In this document: positions 17,502-25,415 of the stretch, one piece after another
Layout: every line of letters begins with the position of its first letter
How positions within the stretch are numbered: position 1 is the stretch's first letter
Assembly: GCA_964568075.1 (NCBI GenBank)
Contig: CAZMOM010000016.1
Coordinates: forward strand, 10,223 to 74,222
Reading direction: 5' to 3'
DNA length: 64,000 bases
From: MnTg04 sp964568075
GTDB lineage: Bacteria; Pseudomonadota; Gammaproteobacteria; Steroidobacterales; MnTg04
The notes under the pieces: model-generated
Told to the model about the DNA's origin: nothing
What the model saw: only the letters and a program-made list of their open reading frames with translations
Database searches by the model: none
Position numbers and translations under genes: made by a program

Positions 17502-18427
17502 TGAAGTAGCGAGGTGTTCTCGCACAGGCCAAGAATGATTGCCCGCGCATCCTTTGGTTTGTTCAACAGATCGCGCATCGCGCTGATCATCGGAAAATCA
17601 CTTAATTCGATCAACTTGTGTTCGTCGAGCATTTTCAGCGCATGAAATCCTTCACCCCGAATGTTCGTACCGCTCGCGAGCAGCTCATCGGATTCGCCTC
17701 GTGCCAGCTTCATGCCTGCGTTGCGATGGTGTGAACCAGAGCTGGTAGCTGTCGTGATCAGATCGCCGGCACCGGACAGGCCATAAGCGGTTTTCGCCTC
17801 ACCGCCGAAGAGTTCGACAATTCGTGACAACTCGTTAAGCGCGACGGTGAGCAGAAAACCGCGAATATTGTCTCCCAGGCGCAGCTCGTCGGCCGCTCCT
17901 ACGAGCGGGACATAGACATTCTTTAGTATGACCGCCCACGATGCGCCGACAACGTCGCGGCTGCCCGATACATGAAGGTGACTACCGGAAAATAACTCAC
18001 GAGTGAGAGAAATAACCTGCTCTGACTGCGAGGCTACGTTTGCAAAGCCGGGCAGGCCGTTAATCAGGTTATCCCCGATCATCGGTCCATACAAAACGCC
18101 GAATTGCCGCTCATCCGCGAAAACCGACTGCAAAATGCTGGCAGGCGTATGCCCGTCGCCATCCAATCCTTTGGCAATCGTCAGGCAAACCGCCGCATGG
18201 GGCGCTGCCTGGTGTACTCGTTCTGCAATTTCCCGGTGCGGGCTGGCAGGCAGGGCAAACAGAATCAGGTCACAACCCGGGGCAAGCAGAGTCTCGAGCG
18301 GAACATTTTCCTCCCAGGTATCCAGGTCTCTCTCCCAGATCGATACCCGGTTCCGTGGGGTGAGGGCCGATTCGAGTGCGTGACCGATTTCACCGTGACC
18401 CAGCATGACGATTTCACGTTGGCCCAT
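17498..18427 (-). CDS. NAD(P)-dependent glycerol-3-phosphate dehydrogenase family protein (GpsA-like)
   Basis: 309 residues, with AAGGGG seven bases before the ATG. The Rossmann motif is MLGHGEIG (residues 8-15). GpsA-type landmarks follow: TIAKGL (Lys86), GPMIGDNLINGLPGFANVAS, ILKNVYV (Lys169, the catalytic position), GDNIRGFLLT and GLSGAGDLITT (216-226). Length is slightly short of typical GpsA (about 330). GpsA interconverts dihydroxyacetone phosphate and glycerol 3-phosphate. Divergence in the nucleotide and substrate loops leaves open a different polyol phosphate. It is the first gene of the operon with the phosphodiesterase and the kinase; a separate housekeeping gpsA may exist elsewhere. 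Confidence 0.85.
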   Translation of the reverse strand: MGQREIVMLGHGEIGHALESALTPRNRVSIWERDLDTWEENVPLETLLAPGCDLILFALPASPHREIAERVHQAAPHAAVCLTIAKGLDGDGHTPASILQSVFADERQFGVLYGPMIGDNLINGLPGFANVASQSEQVISLTRELFSGSHLHVSGSRDVVGASWAVILKNVYVPLVGAADELRLGDNIRGFLLTVALNELSRIVELFGGEAKTAYGLSGAGDLITTATSSGSHHRNAGMKLARGESDELLASGTNIRGEGFHALKMLDEHKLIELSDFPMISAMRDLLNKPKDARAIILGLCENTSLLQ

Positions 18428-18567
18428 TGTTATCCCCTTTGCCGACAGGTGACCTATAGTAATCTTTGACCGCGCCGAATAGGTAGCCCCATGCTTTGAA
18501 AATGGCTGCTCTTGGAGATAGCGCCTTTATTGGCGCGCTGGCAACGCTTGAGCGTCATTTTCAGGTG

Positions 18568-20394
18568 TCAGGCATGCCTGGATTCAGGCGCCTGTTTGGC
18601 CAGTTCGGCCAGCGATTTGAGCTCTTCGGAAAGCGGTTTGGGCCGCGAAATTCCATAACCTTGCGCATAGTCAACGCCGATTTCCTTTAGATGCGATTTT
18701 ATCGATTTATTTTCCACGTATTCTGCGATGGTTTTCAGACCCATCGCGTGACTCATTTGGGTGATGGCCGCGACAATCGCGCTGGAGGCTTTGTCATCGA
18801 TAATGCCCTTGATAAATTGGCCGTCGATTTTGAGATAATCGATAGGCAATGTTTTGAAATAGGAAAAAGAACTCAGACCGGCGCCAAAGTCATCGAGCGC
18901 AAAACGACAGCCGTTCTTTTTCAACGCGGACATAAATACGGTCGCCCGATTCATATTGAGAATTGCTGCCGTTTCGGTTATTTCGAAGCAAATTGTCTTC
19001 GCAGCAATTTTTGTCCGCTTCAATTCGCCACTAACGAATTCCAGAAAGCTGGTGTCGCAAAGTGACTGGCCGGACAAATTGATCGCGAACTGAATCTGCG
19101 ATCCTGCCCATGCGGCCCTGTTGTCTGCCAGCGTTTCCAACGTTCGTCGGATCACCCAGCGGTCGATCGCGGGCATCAAACGGCTGTGCTCCGCGTGCGA
19201 CAGGAACTGGTTCGGCGAGATCGGATTGCCGTCGTGATCGATACCCCGTAACAGAATTTCAAAATGAGGGCTTTTGCCGCGTCCTTTCAAAGGCTCGATG
19301 CGCTGGCAGTACAGATAAAAATCGTCGTCGCGCAACGCTTGCTGTATTCCCTCGATGCCCTGCATTCGTTCCAGGCTGTTCAAAATCATCGCGTCGTGAT
19401 GCTGATACAGCGCGACCCGGTCCCGGCCGCGATCCTTGGCAACAATACAAGCGATCTTCGCAGCCGCAAGCGCGCTTTCGATGGTCTCGGAATCGGTTGT
19501 CAACTGGGCGACACCTATGCTCGCCGTCAGCTTGATCGCCCGGTCGTCCCACATGATGCTCAAATCGCTGACCGCCCTGCGCAGATCCTGGCCAATGCAC
19601 CAGCCCTGGTCGAGTGAACAATCACCGATAAGGATTCCATACTCGTCATCGCCGATTCTCGCGACCAGGCCGATCTCGTCGACGTCGCCCGATAGTTGGT
19701 ACGCGACCTGGCGAATGACCTCATCACAGGCCTGGTGGCCCAGCGAGTCTTCAACCGCCTTCAATTCGTCGATATTCACGTGAAGGACGCAATGACTGGC
19801 GGCCTTTTTGTCGGTTCCGGAAAGTACTCTTTCCAATCGGTATTCAAACTCCCTGCGATTGATCAGGCCGGTCAAACCGTCATAGCGGGCTTGTACGATT
19901 CGGGAAATATTGGCACCGATCGCTTGCAGGAGATTTTCGTCACGCTTGGTGAAATCGGCGGCGTCAGGGCCGCTGGCAACAAAGAGAATGCCCTCGACCT
20001 CTTCGCCCCGGATCACTATCGGCGATGCCAGGCTCTTGCACGGACCACTCGGCAGGATTTCCCTGGGTCTGGCCGGTGAGTCCTTGTGGATGACAGCGTC
20101 TTTGTTGATCGTCTTCAGCCAGCCGTCGAGATCTGTTTCGAGATCGCGAATCACCTTTGCGGCGTTGTCCAGGGGATGTTTGGCGCTGTCGCGGCGAATG
20201 TTGATCCCCTTGTCTCGCAAGATGACCACAGCCAGAGCCACATCCAGGTGATTGACACACCTCTCGACGAGATCTTTTAACGCATTGTGAACGCCACGGA
20301 TTTGATGAATCTGCTCATTCGTATGACAAATCAGGTCCAGCTCCCGGTACCGCCTGGCCAAACGCATATTTTTGTGCAGAGCTCGCCGTTCCAT
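18568..20394 (-). CDS. GAF-GGDEF-EAL cyclic-di-GMP signalling protein
   Basis: 608 residues, with GAGG about eight bases before the ATG. An N-terminal helical segment and GAF-like domain (about 1-165) is followed by a GGDEF domain (about 170-330) and an EAL domain (about 345-595). The GGDEF signature is degenerate (IGDDEYG), so cyclase activity is doubtful. The EAL domain has a variant opening (EILLR) but retains the expected catalytic set: the Glu of EIL, INLS, EITE, DDFGAG, LKIDG, IAEYVE and AQGYG. It is therefore most likely a c-di-GMP phosphodiesterase regulated by ligand binding to the GAF domain or by GTP at the GGDEF domain. No membrane segment is seen. Confidence 0.88.
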   Translation of the reverse strand: MERRALHKNMRLARRYRELDLICHTNEQIHQIRGVHNALKDLVERCVNHLDVALAVVILRDKGINIRRDSAKHPLDNAAKVIRDLETDLDGWLKTINKDAVIHKDSPARPREILPSGPCKSLASPIVIRGEEVEGILFVASGPDAADFTKRDENLLQAIGANISRIVQARYDGLTGLINRREFEYRLERVLSGTDKKAASHCVLHVNIDELKAVEDSLGHQACDEVIRQVAYQLSGDVDEIGLVARIGDDEYGILIGDCSLDQGWCIGQDLRRAVSDLSIMWDDRAIKLTASIGVAQLTTDSETIESALAAAKIACIVAKDRGRDRVALYQHHDAMILNSLERMQGIEGIQQALRDDDFYLYCQRIEPLKGRGKSPHFEILLRGIDHDGNPISPNQFLSHAEHSRLMPAIDRWVIRRTLETLADNRAAWAGSQIQFAINLSGQSLCDTSFLEFVSGELKRTKIAAKTICFEITETAAILNMNRATVFMSALKKNGCRFALDDFGAGLSSFSYFKTLPIDYLKIDGQFIKGIIDDKASSAIVAAITQMSHAMGLKTIAEYVENKSIKSHLKEIGVDYAQGYGISRPKPLSEELKSLAELAKQAPESRHA

Positions 20395-20609
20395 TACGGA
20401 TGCCTCGTCAAGTTACCAGCGACCAAATGCCTTGCCACTACACAATCATATAAATATCAATGGCTTCAAGGCGAAAGATCACCTACCTATCGGGACACTG
20501 TCGCACCGCGGGGCGAAGACTTCCGTGACCGGTGTCACGGCATGCAAGGTGGCCTCAAATAGTCTAAAAGCGTAGGGTTGTGCTTAGCAAAGGAGGGGAC
20601 AATCCTCTG

Positions 20610-22844
20610 ATGTCCATTCTCAGGGAACTCAAGCGCCGCAACGTCATCAAGGTGGCGATCGCCTATGCGATTGTGGCTTGGCTGTTGATAGAGGTCACAG
20701 CGACGACCTTTCCTATTTTGAAGCTACCCGACTGGTCCGTGGCCTTGGTGACGGCTTTCGTATTGATCGGGTTCCCCCTGGCATTGATCTTCGCCTGGGC
20801 GTTTGAAATCACCCCGGAAGGCATCAAACTTGAAAAGGATATCGATCGCAGCCAGTCCATCACGCATATAACGGGGCGAAAGATCGATTACCTTATTATC
20901 GCGGCACTGGTTTTGGCGCTGGGTTTTTTCGCTTTCGACAAGTTCGTGCTCGGCCCATCGCGCGACGCTGAACTGGTGCAGGCCACGACAGAAGCCGTAA
21001 CCGAGCAGGTGGGCGAGCCCGGAAAATCAGAGGCTGCCGATAAGTCCATCGCCGTCCTGGCCTTCACCGATTTGAGCCCTGAGGGGGATCAGGAATATTT
21101 TTCCGACGGCATCTCCGAAGAACTGTTGAACGTGCTGGCCAAGATACCCAGTCTCCGGGTGGCGGCGCGTACCTCCTCGTTTCAATTCAAAGGAGAGAAC
21201 CGGGACGCCATCGACATCGGCCAACGATTGAATGTGGCCTTAGTTTTGGAAGGCAGCGTTCGCAAGGCGGGCGTTCAAATACGCATCACCGCCCAGCTTA
21301 TCGACGCCAGCAACGGCTTCCATCTATGGTCGGAGACCTATGACCGGGAGCTTGCGAATATCTTCGCGGTGCAGGACGAGATTGCGGCGGCCATCGTTGG
21401 GGCTCTTCAGGAACATCTGGCACTTGAGGTTGCTACGGTGCCCCGAGTGATTGCAGCAACAAATACCGAGGCTCATGAAGCATACCTGAGGGGCCGGCAC
21501 CTGGTGGTCCAGCGCACGCGAGCCACTATTGAGGGTGCGGTTCGGGAGTTTGAAAAGGCGATAGCGCTCGACCCCGATTATGCGCTTGGCCATGCGGAGG
21601 TGGCCATGGCCAACCTCTTGCTAACACGCGATCAAAATGGCGACCTGACCTCCACCGAAGCCATTGCAAGGGCAGCCCCCCATGCCGAGCGGGCGATGGC
21701 CCTTGATCCGACCCTCGCCGAAGCCCACGCGGCCACCGGTTTTGTCTTGTGGGAACAAGAGAATCTGGAAGAAGCCCTGACACACTTCGAGCAGGCCATC
21801 CAGATCAACCCCAACTATTCTATTGCCTATCTCTGGATGGGGAACCTCTTCGATGATCAGCTCGGACGCTATGCCGAGGCCTTTGCCGCGCACGAGATGA
21901 CGCTGCGGCTCGATCCGCTGTCGATCCCGACTACAGGCAACAACGTAATGGCACTGATCGATAGGAATCGACTGGATGAGGCCGACCGGAAACTGGAAAA
22001 GCTTGCTTCCATTGCTCCGAGTTCTTACGCAAAACTGCGGGGCTACCGGACGTCTCTCGGTGGGAAATGGGCCAATTTGCCCTTGGCCTCCTTGGATGCC
22101 TTGCGAATCGATTCGGAGAATGCGCGCGCCAGGTTTTTCCTGACCTGGCAGTTCGCCGCCATCGGCCTTGAAAAAGAAAGCCTTGCCATTTCAAAGGCGC
22201 CACTGCCCTTTGTACTGACGGTATTGGGCAAACCCGAAGACGCGGTCACGACCGCACAGGCACGCCTTGCCGAGGAGCCGAATTCTCTAAGAGTCCGACG
22301 CGATCTGGGGCTAGCCTTGGCTGGCACCGGAGATTACGCTCGCGCCCGGCCCATTCTGGAGGAGATGTGGCAACGCAGTGGTGGACGGGTCACACGCTTT
22401 GGCCTGTTTTTCACCGGTAGCGCCGCAGCATTGATCGCCATCCGCCGAGCCGCCGGTGAAGAGGCCGAGGTCGGCGAACTCGTGGCAGCGATAATGGACA
22501 ACGTGCGCCGCTATCGAGAGGCCGGGATGACCGAGGCCCGCCTATTTGTCAGCGCTGACTTTGACGAAGGCCTTGCCGCCTATCTAGCGGGCGAGCGCGA
22601 AAAGGGCCTCGCACTGATTGCCAAGGGAGCGGAAAAGGGGCTTTTCATTATGCCCGCGGAGGCTTATCTGCGAACGCTTTATGACGATCCGGGTTTTGCC
22701 CCCATCCGGGCAAGCCAGGAAGCCCGCCAGAAGCGCGAACGAGACAGATTCCTCGATATCGTTTGCACCGACAATCCGTATGCGGCCGTCTGGCAACCCG
22801 CCGAAGGGACCTGCGAAAGATATGCCGCGGAGGGGGGGAACTGA
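20610..22844 (+). CDS. Membrane protein with TolB-like (FlgO) domain and TPR repeats
   Basis: 744 residues from the ATG at 20610. AAAGGAGGGG precedes it by about 12 bases; an in-frame GTG at 20580 is less likely because family members start with MSxLRELKRRNV. Three membrane segments (about 12-34, 42-65, 92-112) are followed by a domain SIAVLAFTDLSPEGDQEYFSDG...EELLNVLAKI (about 150-290) of the TolB-N/FlgO type, and then TPR-like helical repeats to the C-terminus (for example ALDPDYALGHAEVAMA, AIQINPNYSIAYLWMG). Such proteins often carry an N-terminal DNA-binding or adenylate cyclase module, which is absent here. Codon choice differs somewhat from neighbours (more GCC/CTT-rich), possibly from transfer. 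Function unknown, perhaps signalling. Confidence 0.8.
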   Translation: MSILRELKRRNVIKVAIAYAIVAWLLIEVTATTFPILKLPDWSVALVTAFVLIGFPLALIFAWAFEITPEGIKLEKDIDRSQSITHITGRKIDYLIIAALVLALGFFAFDKFVLGPSRDAELVQATTEAVTEQVGEPGKSEAADKSIAVLAFTDLSPEGDQEYFSDGISEELLNVLAKIPSLRVAARTSSFQFKGENRDAIDIGQRLNVALVLEGSVRKAGVQIRITAQLIDASNGFHLWSETYDRELANIFAVQDEIAAAIVGALQEHLALEVATVPRVIAATNTEAHEAYLRGRHLVVQRTRATIEGAVREFEKAIALDPDYALGHAEVAMANLLLTRDQNGDLTSTEAIARAAPHAERAMALDPTLAEAHAATGFVLWEQENLEEALTHFEQAIQINPNYSIAYLWMGNLFDDQLGRYAEAFAAHEMTLRLDPLSIPTTGNNVMALIDRNRLDEADRKLEKLASIAPSSYAKLRGYRTSLGGKWANLPLASLDALRIDSENARARFFLTWQFAAIGLEKESLAISKAPLPFVLTVLGKPEDAVTTAQARLAEEPNSLRVRRDLGLALAGTGDYARARPILEEMWQRSGGRVTRFGLFFTGSAAALIAIRRAAGEEAEVGELVAAIMDNVRRYREAGMTEARLFVSADFDEGLAAYLAGEREKGLALIAKGAEKGLFIMPAEAYLRTLYDDPGFAPIRASQEARQKRERDRFLDIVCTDNPYAAVWQPAEGTCERYAAEGGN

Positions 22845-22859
22845 CTGGAAATAAGCAGC

Positions 22860-22890
22860 AAAAAAGCCCGCCATAAGGGCGAGCTTTTTT
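22860..22890 (+). terminator. Terminator after the TPR gene
   Basis: An A-rich left arm with GC and CGCC pairs with GGCG, GC and six T residues around a five-base ATAAG loop, with one C-A mismatch. It begins 16 bases after the stop at 22844. The symmetric A and T tracts would allow it to work in both directions, so it may also stop leftward transcription past 23008. Confidence 0.75.
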
Positions 22891-22901
22891 GTTAGAAATT
22901 G

Positions 22902-22984
22902 GTGCCGGTCATTAAGTTATTTAGTTGTTTGAGCCGACTATCGGACTGGTAGAAACAATAACTAAATAACTTAATGACCGGCAC
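22902..22984. repeat. Perfect 25-bp inverted repeat with 33-bp spacer
   Basis: The left arm at 22902-22926 (begins GTGCCGGTCATTAAGTTATT) and the right arm at 22960-22984 are exact reverse complements. No T-run follows. It overlaps at its right edge a tandem 12-mer (GCACTATCTTTC twice, 22981-23004). It sits exactly between a terminator and the 3' end of a frameshifted gene. It could be an end or remnant of a mobile element, or a recombination site. Confidence 0.8.
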
Positions 22985-23007
22985 TATCTTTCGCACTATC
23001 TTTCTCG

Positions 23008-24023
23008 TTAGTCGCTCAGGATCTCGAAGGCGGCGCGGCTTCGGGCATGCAATGTGAGCGGCTCCATGCCTGAGCGCCGCAGGGTCAGCTGACAGGACGC
23101 CAGCTTGCTATTGAGGCAGGTCTTGTGACCCCCCCGGGCGGGTTGTCGTAGCGCAGTGTCACAAAGGCCTCCGGCGGTGCCTCGATACGGCCCTCGATGG
23201 ATGCGTTCGCATCGCCTGTCGAGAACTCCCAGTGGAAGTTGTTGAAGTGACCGCGGGCGAGCAGCGCGCGCCTGAGCCCGTTGAGCGCATAGGTCTGACC
23301 GCCGACACGCAGGACCACGAAGGTGAGAAAAGGGGTCCACACCGGACCGAAGCGAACACGAGCCGTGGACAATTCGAGGAACGCCTCCGGGTCATTATCG
23401 AAACCCGCGACCTGACCCCAGGCGTAGTGATCGGTGTGCCGCATGCCCCAGTTGTGGTTTTGGCTGCCGACCCAATTGCTGATATCGACTTCTTTGTCGC
23501 CCACCACCAGCCGGCCGTTGAAGTGCGCGTTCGGTGTGCCCACCAGGCTCTTGGCCTTGGGGAAGCCGCCGTCGTAGAACTTGCGGGGGAGTAATAGCAG
23601 CGGTGGCTGATCACCGGCGAACCGCAGGTCCCAGGCAACGCAACCGTCCGGCCCGCTCGCGCTGCCGGCGAGAACGCCGTCCGACAGGGTGGCATCGGCG
23701 ATGGTCACATCCAGGCCGTCCGCGGAGAACCGGCAGCGTTCGATCGGAAATACGTCCCTGGCTGCGGTGATCTTCCCTGTCTCACCGTCGAAATAGACGG
23801 CCCAAAGATCTCCGACCGTCGCACCCGGCTGACCCCGGGGAGAAAAAATCGTGTACCGGATCCAAAAGGCAAGCGGGCGGCCCGGGTGGTTCGCGCGCTG
23901 AAAATAGCTTTCGTAGTGCCCCCGGTCGTCACCCGGGCGATAGCGAACCGCGTTGCATCCCTGAGGTGTCGAAAGTGGATCCACGAGGCCTATCCTAGCG
24001 CCTGCATCACAATAGGTACCCAC
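23008..24023 (-). pseudogene. CrtC/AttH-like (hydroxyneurosporene synthase family) gene with frameshift
   Basis: The main frame runs from 24023 to 23085 and resembles the CrtC/AttH lipocalin-like family: LSTPQGCNAVRYRP, HYESYFQRANHPGRPLAFWI, VGDLWAVYFDGETG, WVGSQNHNWGMRHTDHYAWGQ, and LRYDNPPGG near its end. After NPPGG the frame drifts, while another frame continues with GGHKTCLNSKLASCQLTLRR and a plausible C-terminus ending in AAFEILSD at 23008. The shift falls in a run of seven C (23129-23135); one more base would restore the frame. The start is unclear: GTG at 24023 lies inside a 12-bp repeat, and a GTG before DPLSTPQGC, preceded by AGGA, is more credible. It is either a pseudogene, a phase-variable gene or a sequencing error. 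Confidence 0.75.
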
Positions 24024-24033
24024 AATAGGTACC
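24009..24033. repeat. Direct repeat, 12-mer ACAATAGGTACC twice
   Basis: ACAATAGGTACC occurs at 24009-24020 and 24022-24033 with one base between. It lies at the 5' end of the frameshifted CrtC/AttH-like gene. The sequence just after it (GGTACCGGTGTTCACTTATT) loosely resembles the arm of the inverted repeat at 22902. Confidence 0.65.
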
Positions 24034-24185
24034 GGTGTTCACTTATTCACTTATTTAAGCTGACTCCGCATCGTCTTTCTTTGAGCGGCGGGCCGCTCTC
24101 GGCCATCCCTGGCCTCCGCGGCACTTGCACATCCGTGTGCGACGGAATCTCACCCGCTACGCGGGTTCTCATCCACACCCCCCAA

Positions 24186-24211
24186 TAAAAAAGCCACCCC
24201 AAAGGGTGGCT
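24186..24211 (-). terminator. Terminator of ssrA
   Basis: On the minus strand, AGCCACCC, a four-base loop and GGGTGGCT are followed by a run of T residues. It begins eight bases after the CCA end of the tmRNA. Confidence 0.85.
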
Positions 24212-24218
24212 ATTTTAT

Positions 24219-24574
24219 TGGTGGAGGCGGCGGGAATCGAACCCGCGTCCGCAAGCACTCCGCTCAGGGATCTACATGCTTATCCAGTCTATTGATCTTA
24301 TCGCAGGCTACCCGACGGGCAGGGAAAACCAGCAACCAGTTCAGAACTTGTTAACGCTGAAACCCTGAACAAATCTCAGTCGCGATCTTGTGTAAAGTTA
24401 CGCCCGAAACATGCCCACAAGCAGACATTGTTCCAGACGCCAGCGGGATTTAAGCCGCTAGTGCGTAGTTGTTATCGTTTGCAACTATACAGTTTGCAGC
24501 TGGTTTAACGAGGAACTCTGCACCTCGGCATGCACCCGGAGGTTCGCTACCCACGTCGAAGCCAGGTCGCCCCC
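24219..24574 (-). ncRNA. ssrA: Transfer-messenger RNA (tmRNA)
   Basis: 356 nt. The 5' end GGGGGCG pairs with CGCCTCC near the 3' end to form a seven-pair acceptor stem, and the RNA ends with encoded ACCA. The T-arm GGTTCGATTCC is intact. The tag reading frame (24482 down to 24450) begins at GCA and encodes ANDNNYALAA followed by TAA, close to the E. coli tag ANDENYALAA with Glu replaced by Asn. It rescues stalled ribosomes together with SmpB, encoded 205 bases upstream on the same strand. A -10 box TAGAAT is placed correctly upstream and a terminator follows. Confidence 0.97.
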
Positions 24575-24583
24575 AGACGATCT

Positions 24584-24589
24584 ATTCTA
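24584..24589 (-). promoter_or_regulatory. -10 box of the ssrA promoter
   Basis: TAGAAT on the minus strand ends ten bases before the first G of the tmRNA. No good -35 hexamer is seen at the expected distance (about 24607-24612). The MITE edge at 24641 lies roughly 30 bases further upstream. Confidence 0.6.
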
Positions 24590-24640
24590 CACCCTATGTC
24601 TAGCCATAAATGCGGGCCGCTGCCTAAAATTAAAGCCTAG

Positions 24641-24779
24641 CAGCTGGTTGAAAAGCCTCAGACAAGTGCAAGACAAGGCAAGAATAGGCGAGAAAGCGCA
24701 GTGTACACGCCAGTACATGAGCATTTTGAGCCGATTCTTAACGCCGTATGGTGCCGGCTGAGGATTTTTCAACCAGCTG
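24641..24779. repeat. 139-bp MITE-like element between smpB and ssrA
   Basis: The terminal inverted repeats begin CAGCTGGTTGAAAA and end TTTTCAACCAGCTG, extending imperfectly to CCTCAG/CTGAGG. The element is flanked by CTAG on both sides (24637-24640 and 24780-24783), a YTAR-type 4-bp duplication as made by IS5-group transposases. The right-hand CTAG contains the stop codon of smpB. There is no coding capacity. It is a different family from the repeats at 581-899. Confidence 0.85.
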
Positions 24780-25262
24780 CTAGCTGTGCTTGAGGAGCCT
24801 TTCTTTTTGTCTTTTCCAGTCGCGATCTTTGTCCGTGGCTCGCTTGTCGTGCTGCTTTTTGCCCTTGGCCAGGCCCAAATCCAGCTTGGCGCGGCCTTTT
24901 TTCCAGTACAGGCTCAGCGGGATCAGCGTATAGCCTTTGCGTTCGACCGAACCGATCAGGCGGTCGAGTTCGCGGCGGTGCAATAACAGTTTTCGGGTCC
25001 GGATCGGATCTGTCTTGACATGAGTTGAAGCCGAGCTGAGCGGCGAAAAGTGTGCGCCCAGCAGCCAGGCTTCGCCATCCCGGATGATCACATAGCTTTC
25101 CTTGAGCTGGGCACGGCCAGCCCTGAGGCTTTTCGCCTCCCATCCCTGCAACGCAAGTCCTGCCTCAAGATTTTCCTCGATGAAAAAATCGTGTCGAGCC
25201 TTGCGGTTGGTCGCAATGACTTTTGAAGCTGTTCCCTGCTTTTTTTTCTTCTTTGCTGCCAT
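24780..25262 (-). CDS. smpB: SsrA-binding protein SmpB
   Basis: 160 residues, the usual length. After a Lys-rich start it shows the SmpB core NRKARHDFFIEENLEAGLALQGWEAKSLRAG and the C-terminal KGKKQHDKRATDKDRDWKRQ tail that enters the mRNA channel. It binds tmRNA and delivers it to stalled ribosomes. It is linked to ssrA on the same strand. The TAG stop codon lies inside the CTAG target duplication of the MITE at 24641-24779, so the insertion left the protein intact and separated the two genes. It is divergent from the Na+ symporter gene. Confidence 0.98.
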   Translation of the reverse strand: MAAKKKKKQGTASKVIATNRKARHDFFIEENLEAGLALQGWEAKSLRAGRAQLKESYVIIRDGEAWLLGAHFSPLSSASTHVKTDPIRTRKLLLHRRELDRLIGSVERKGYTLIPLSLYWKKGRAKLDLGLAKGKKQHDKRATDKDRDWKRQKERLLKHS

Positions 25263-25415
25263 GGTCGCTGAGTCCGTAACGCGCGCATTCTACCGGGAGA
25301 CGGCTCGAAAATGCGGTTTTTGGTGGATTTCCTGACGCCATCGTAGCGGCGGCCGGTTGTCTGGGGCACAAAATTCATCCAGAATCGCGGGTTTCCACCA
25401 GCAGGGCTTTGCACC

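Noticed and set aside
24587..24772. 61-residue minus-strand frame over the smpB-ssrA spacer
   Set aside because: It lies within the MITE and the ssrA promoter and has no homology-like features.
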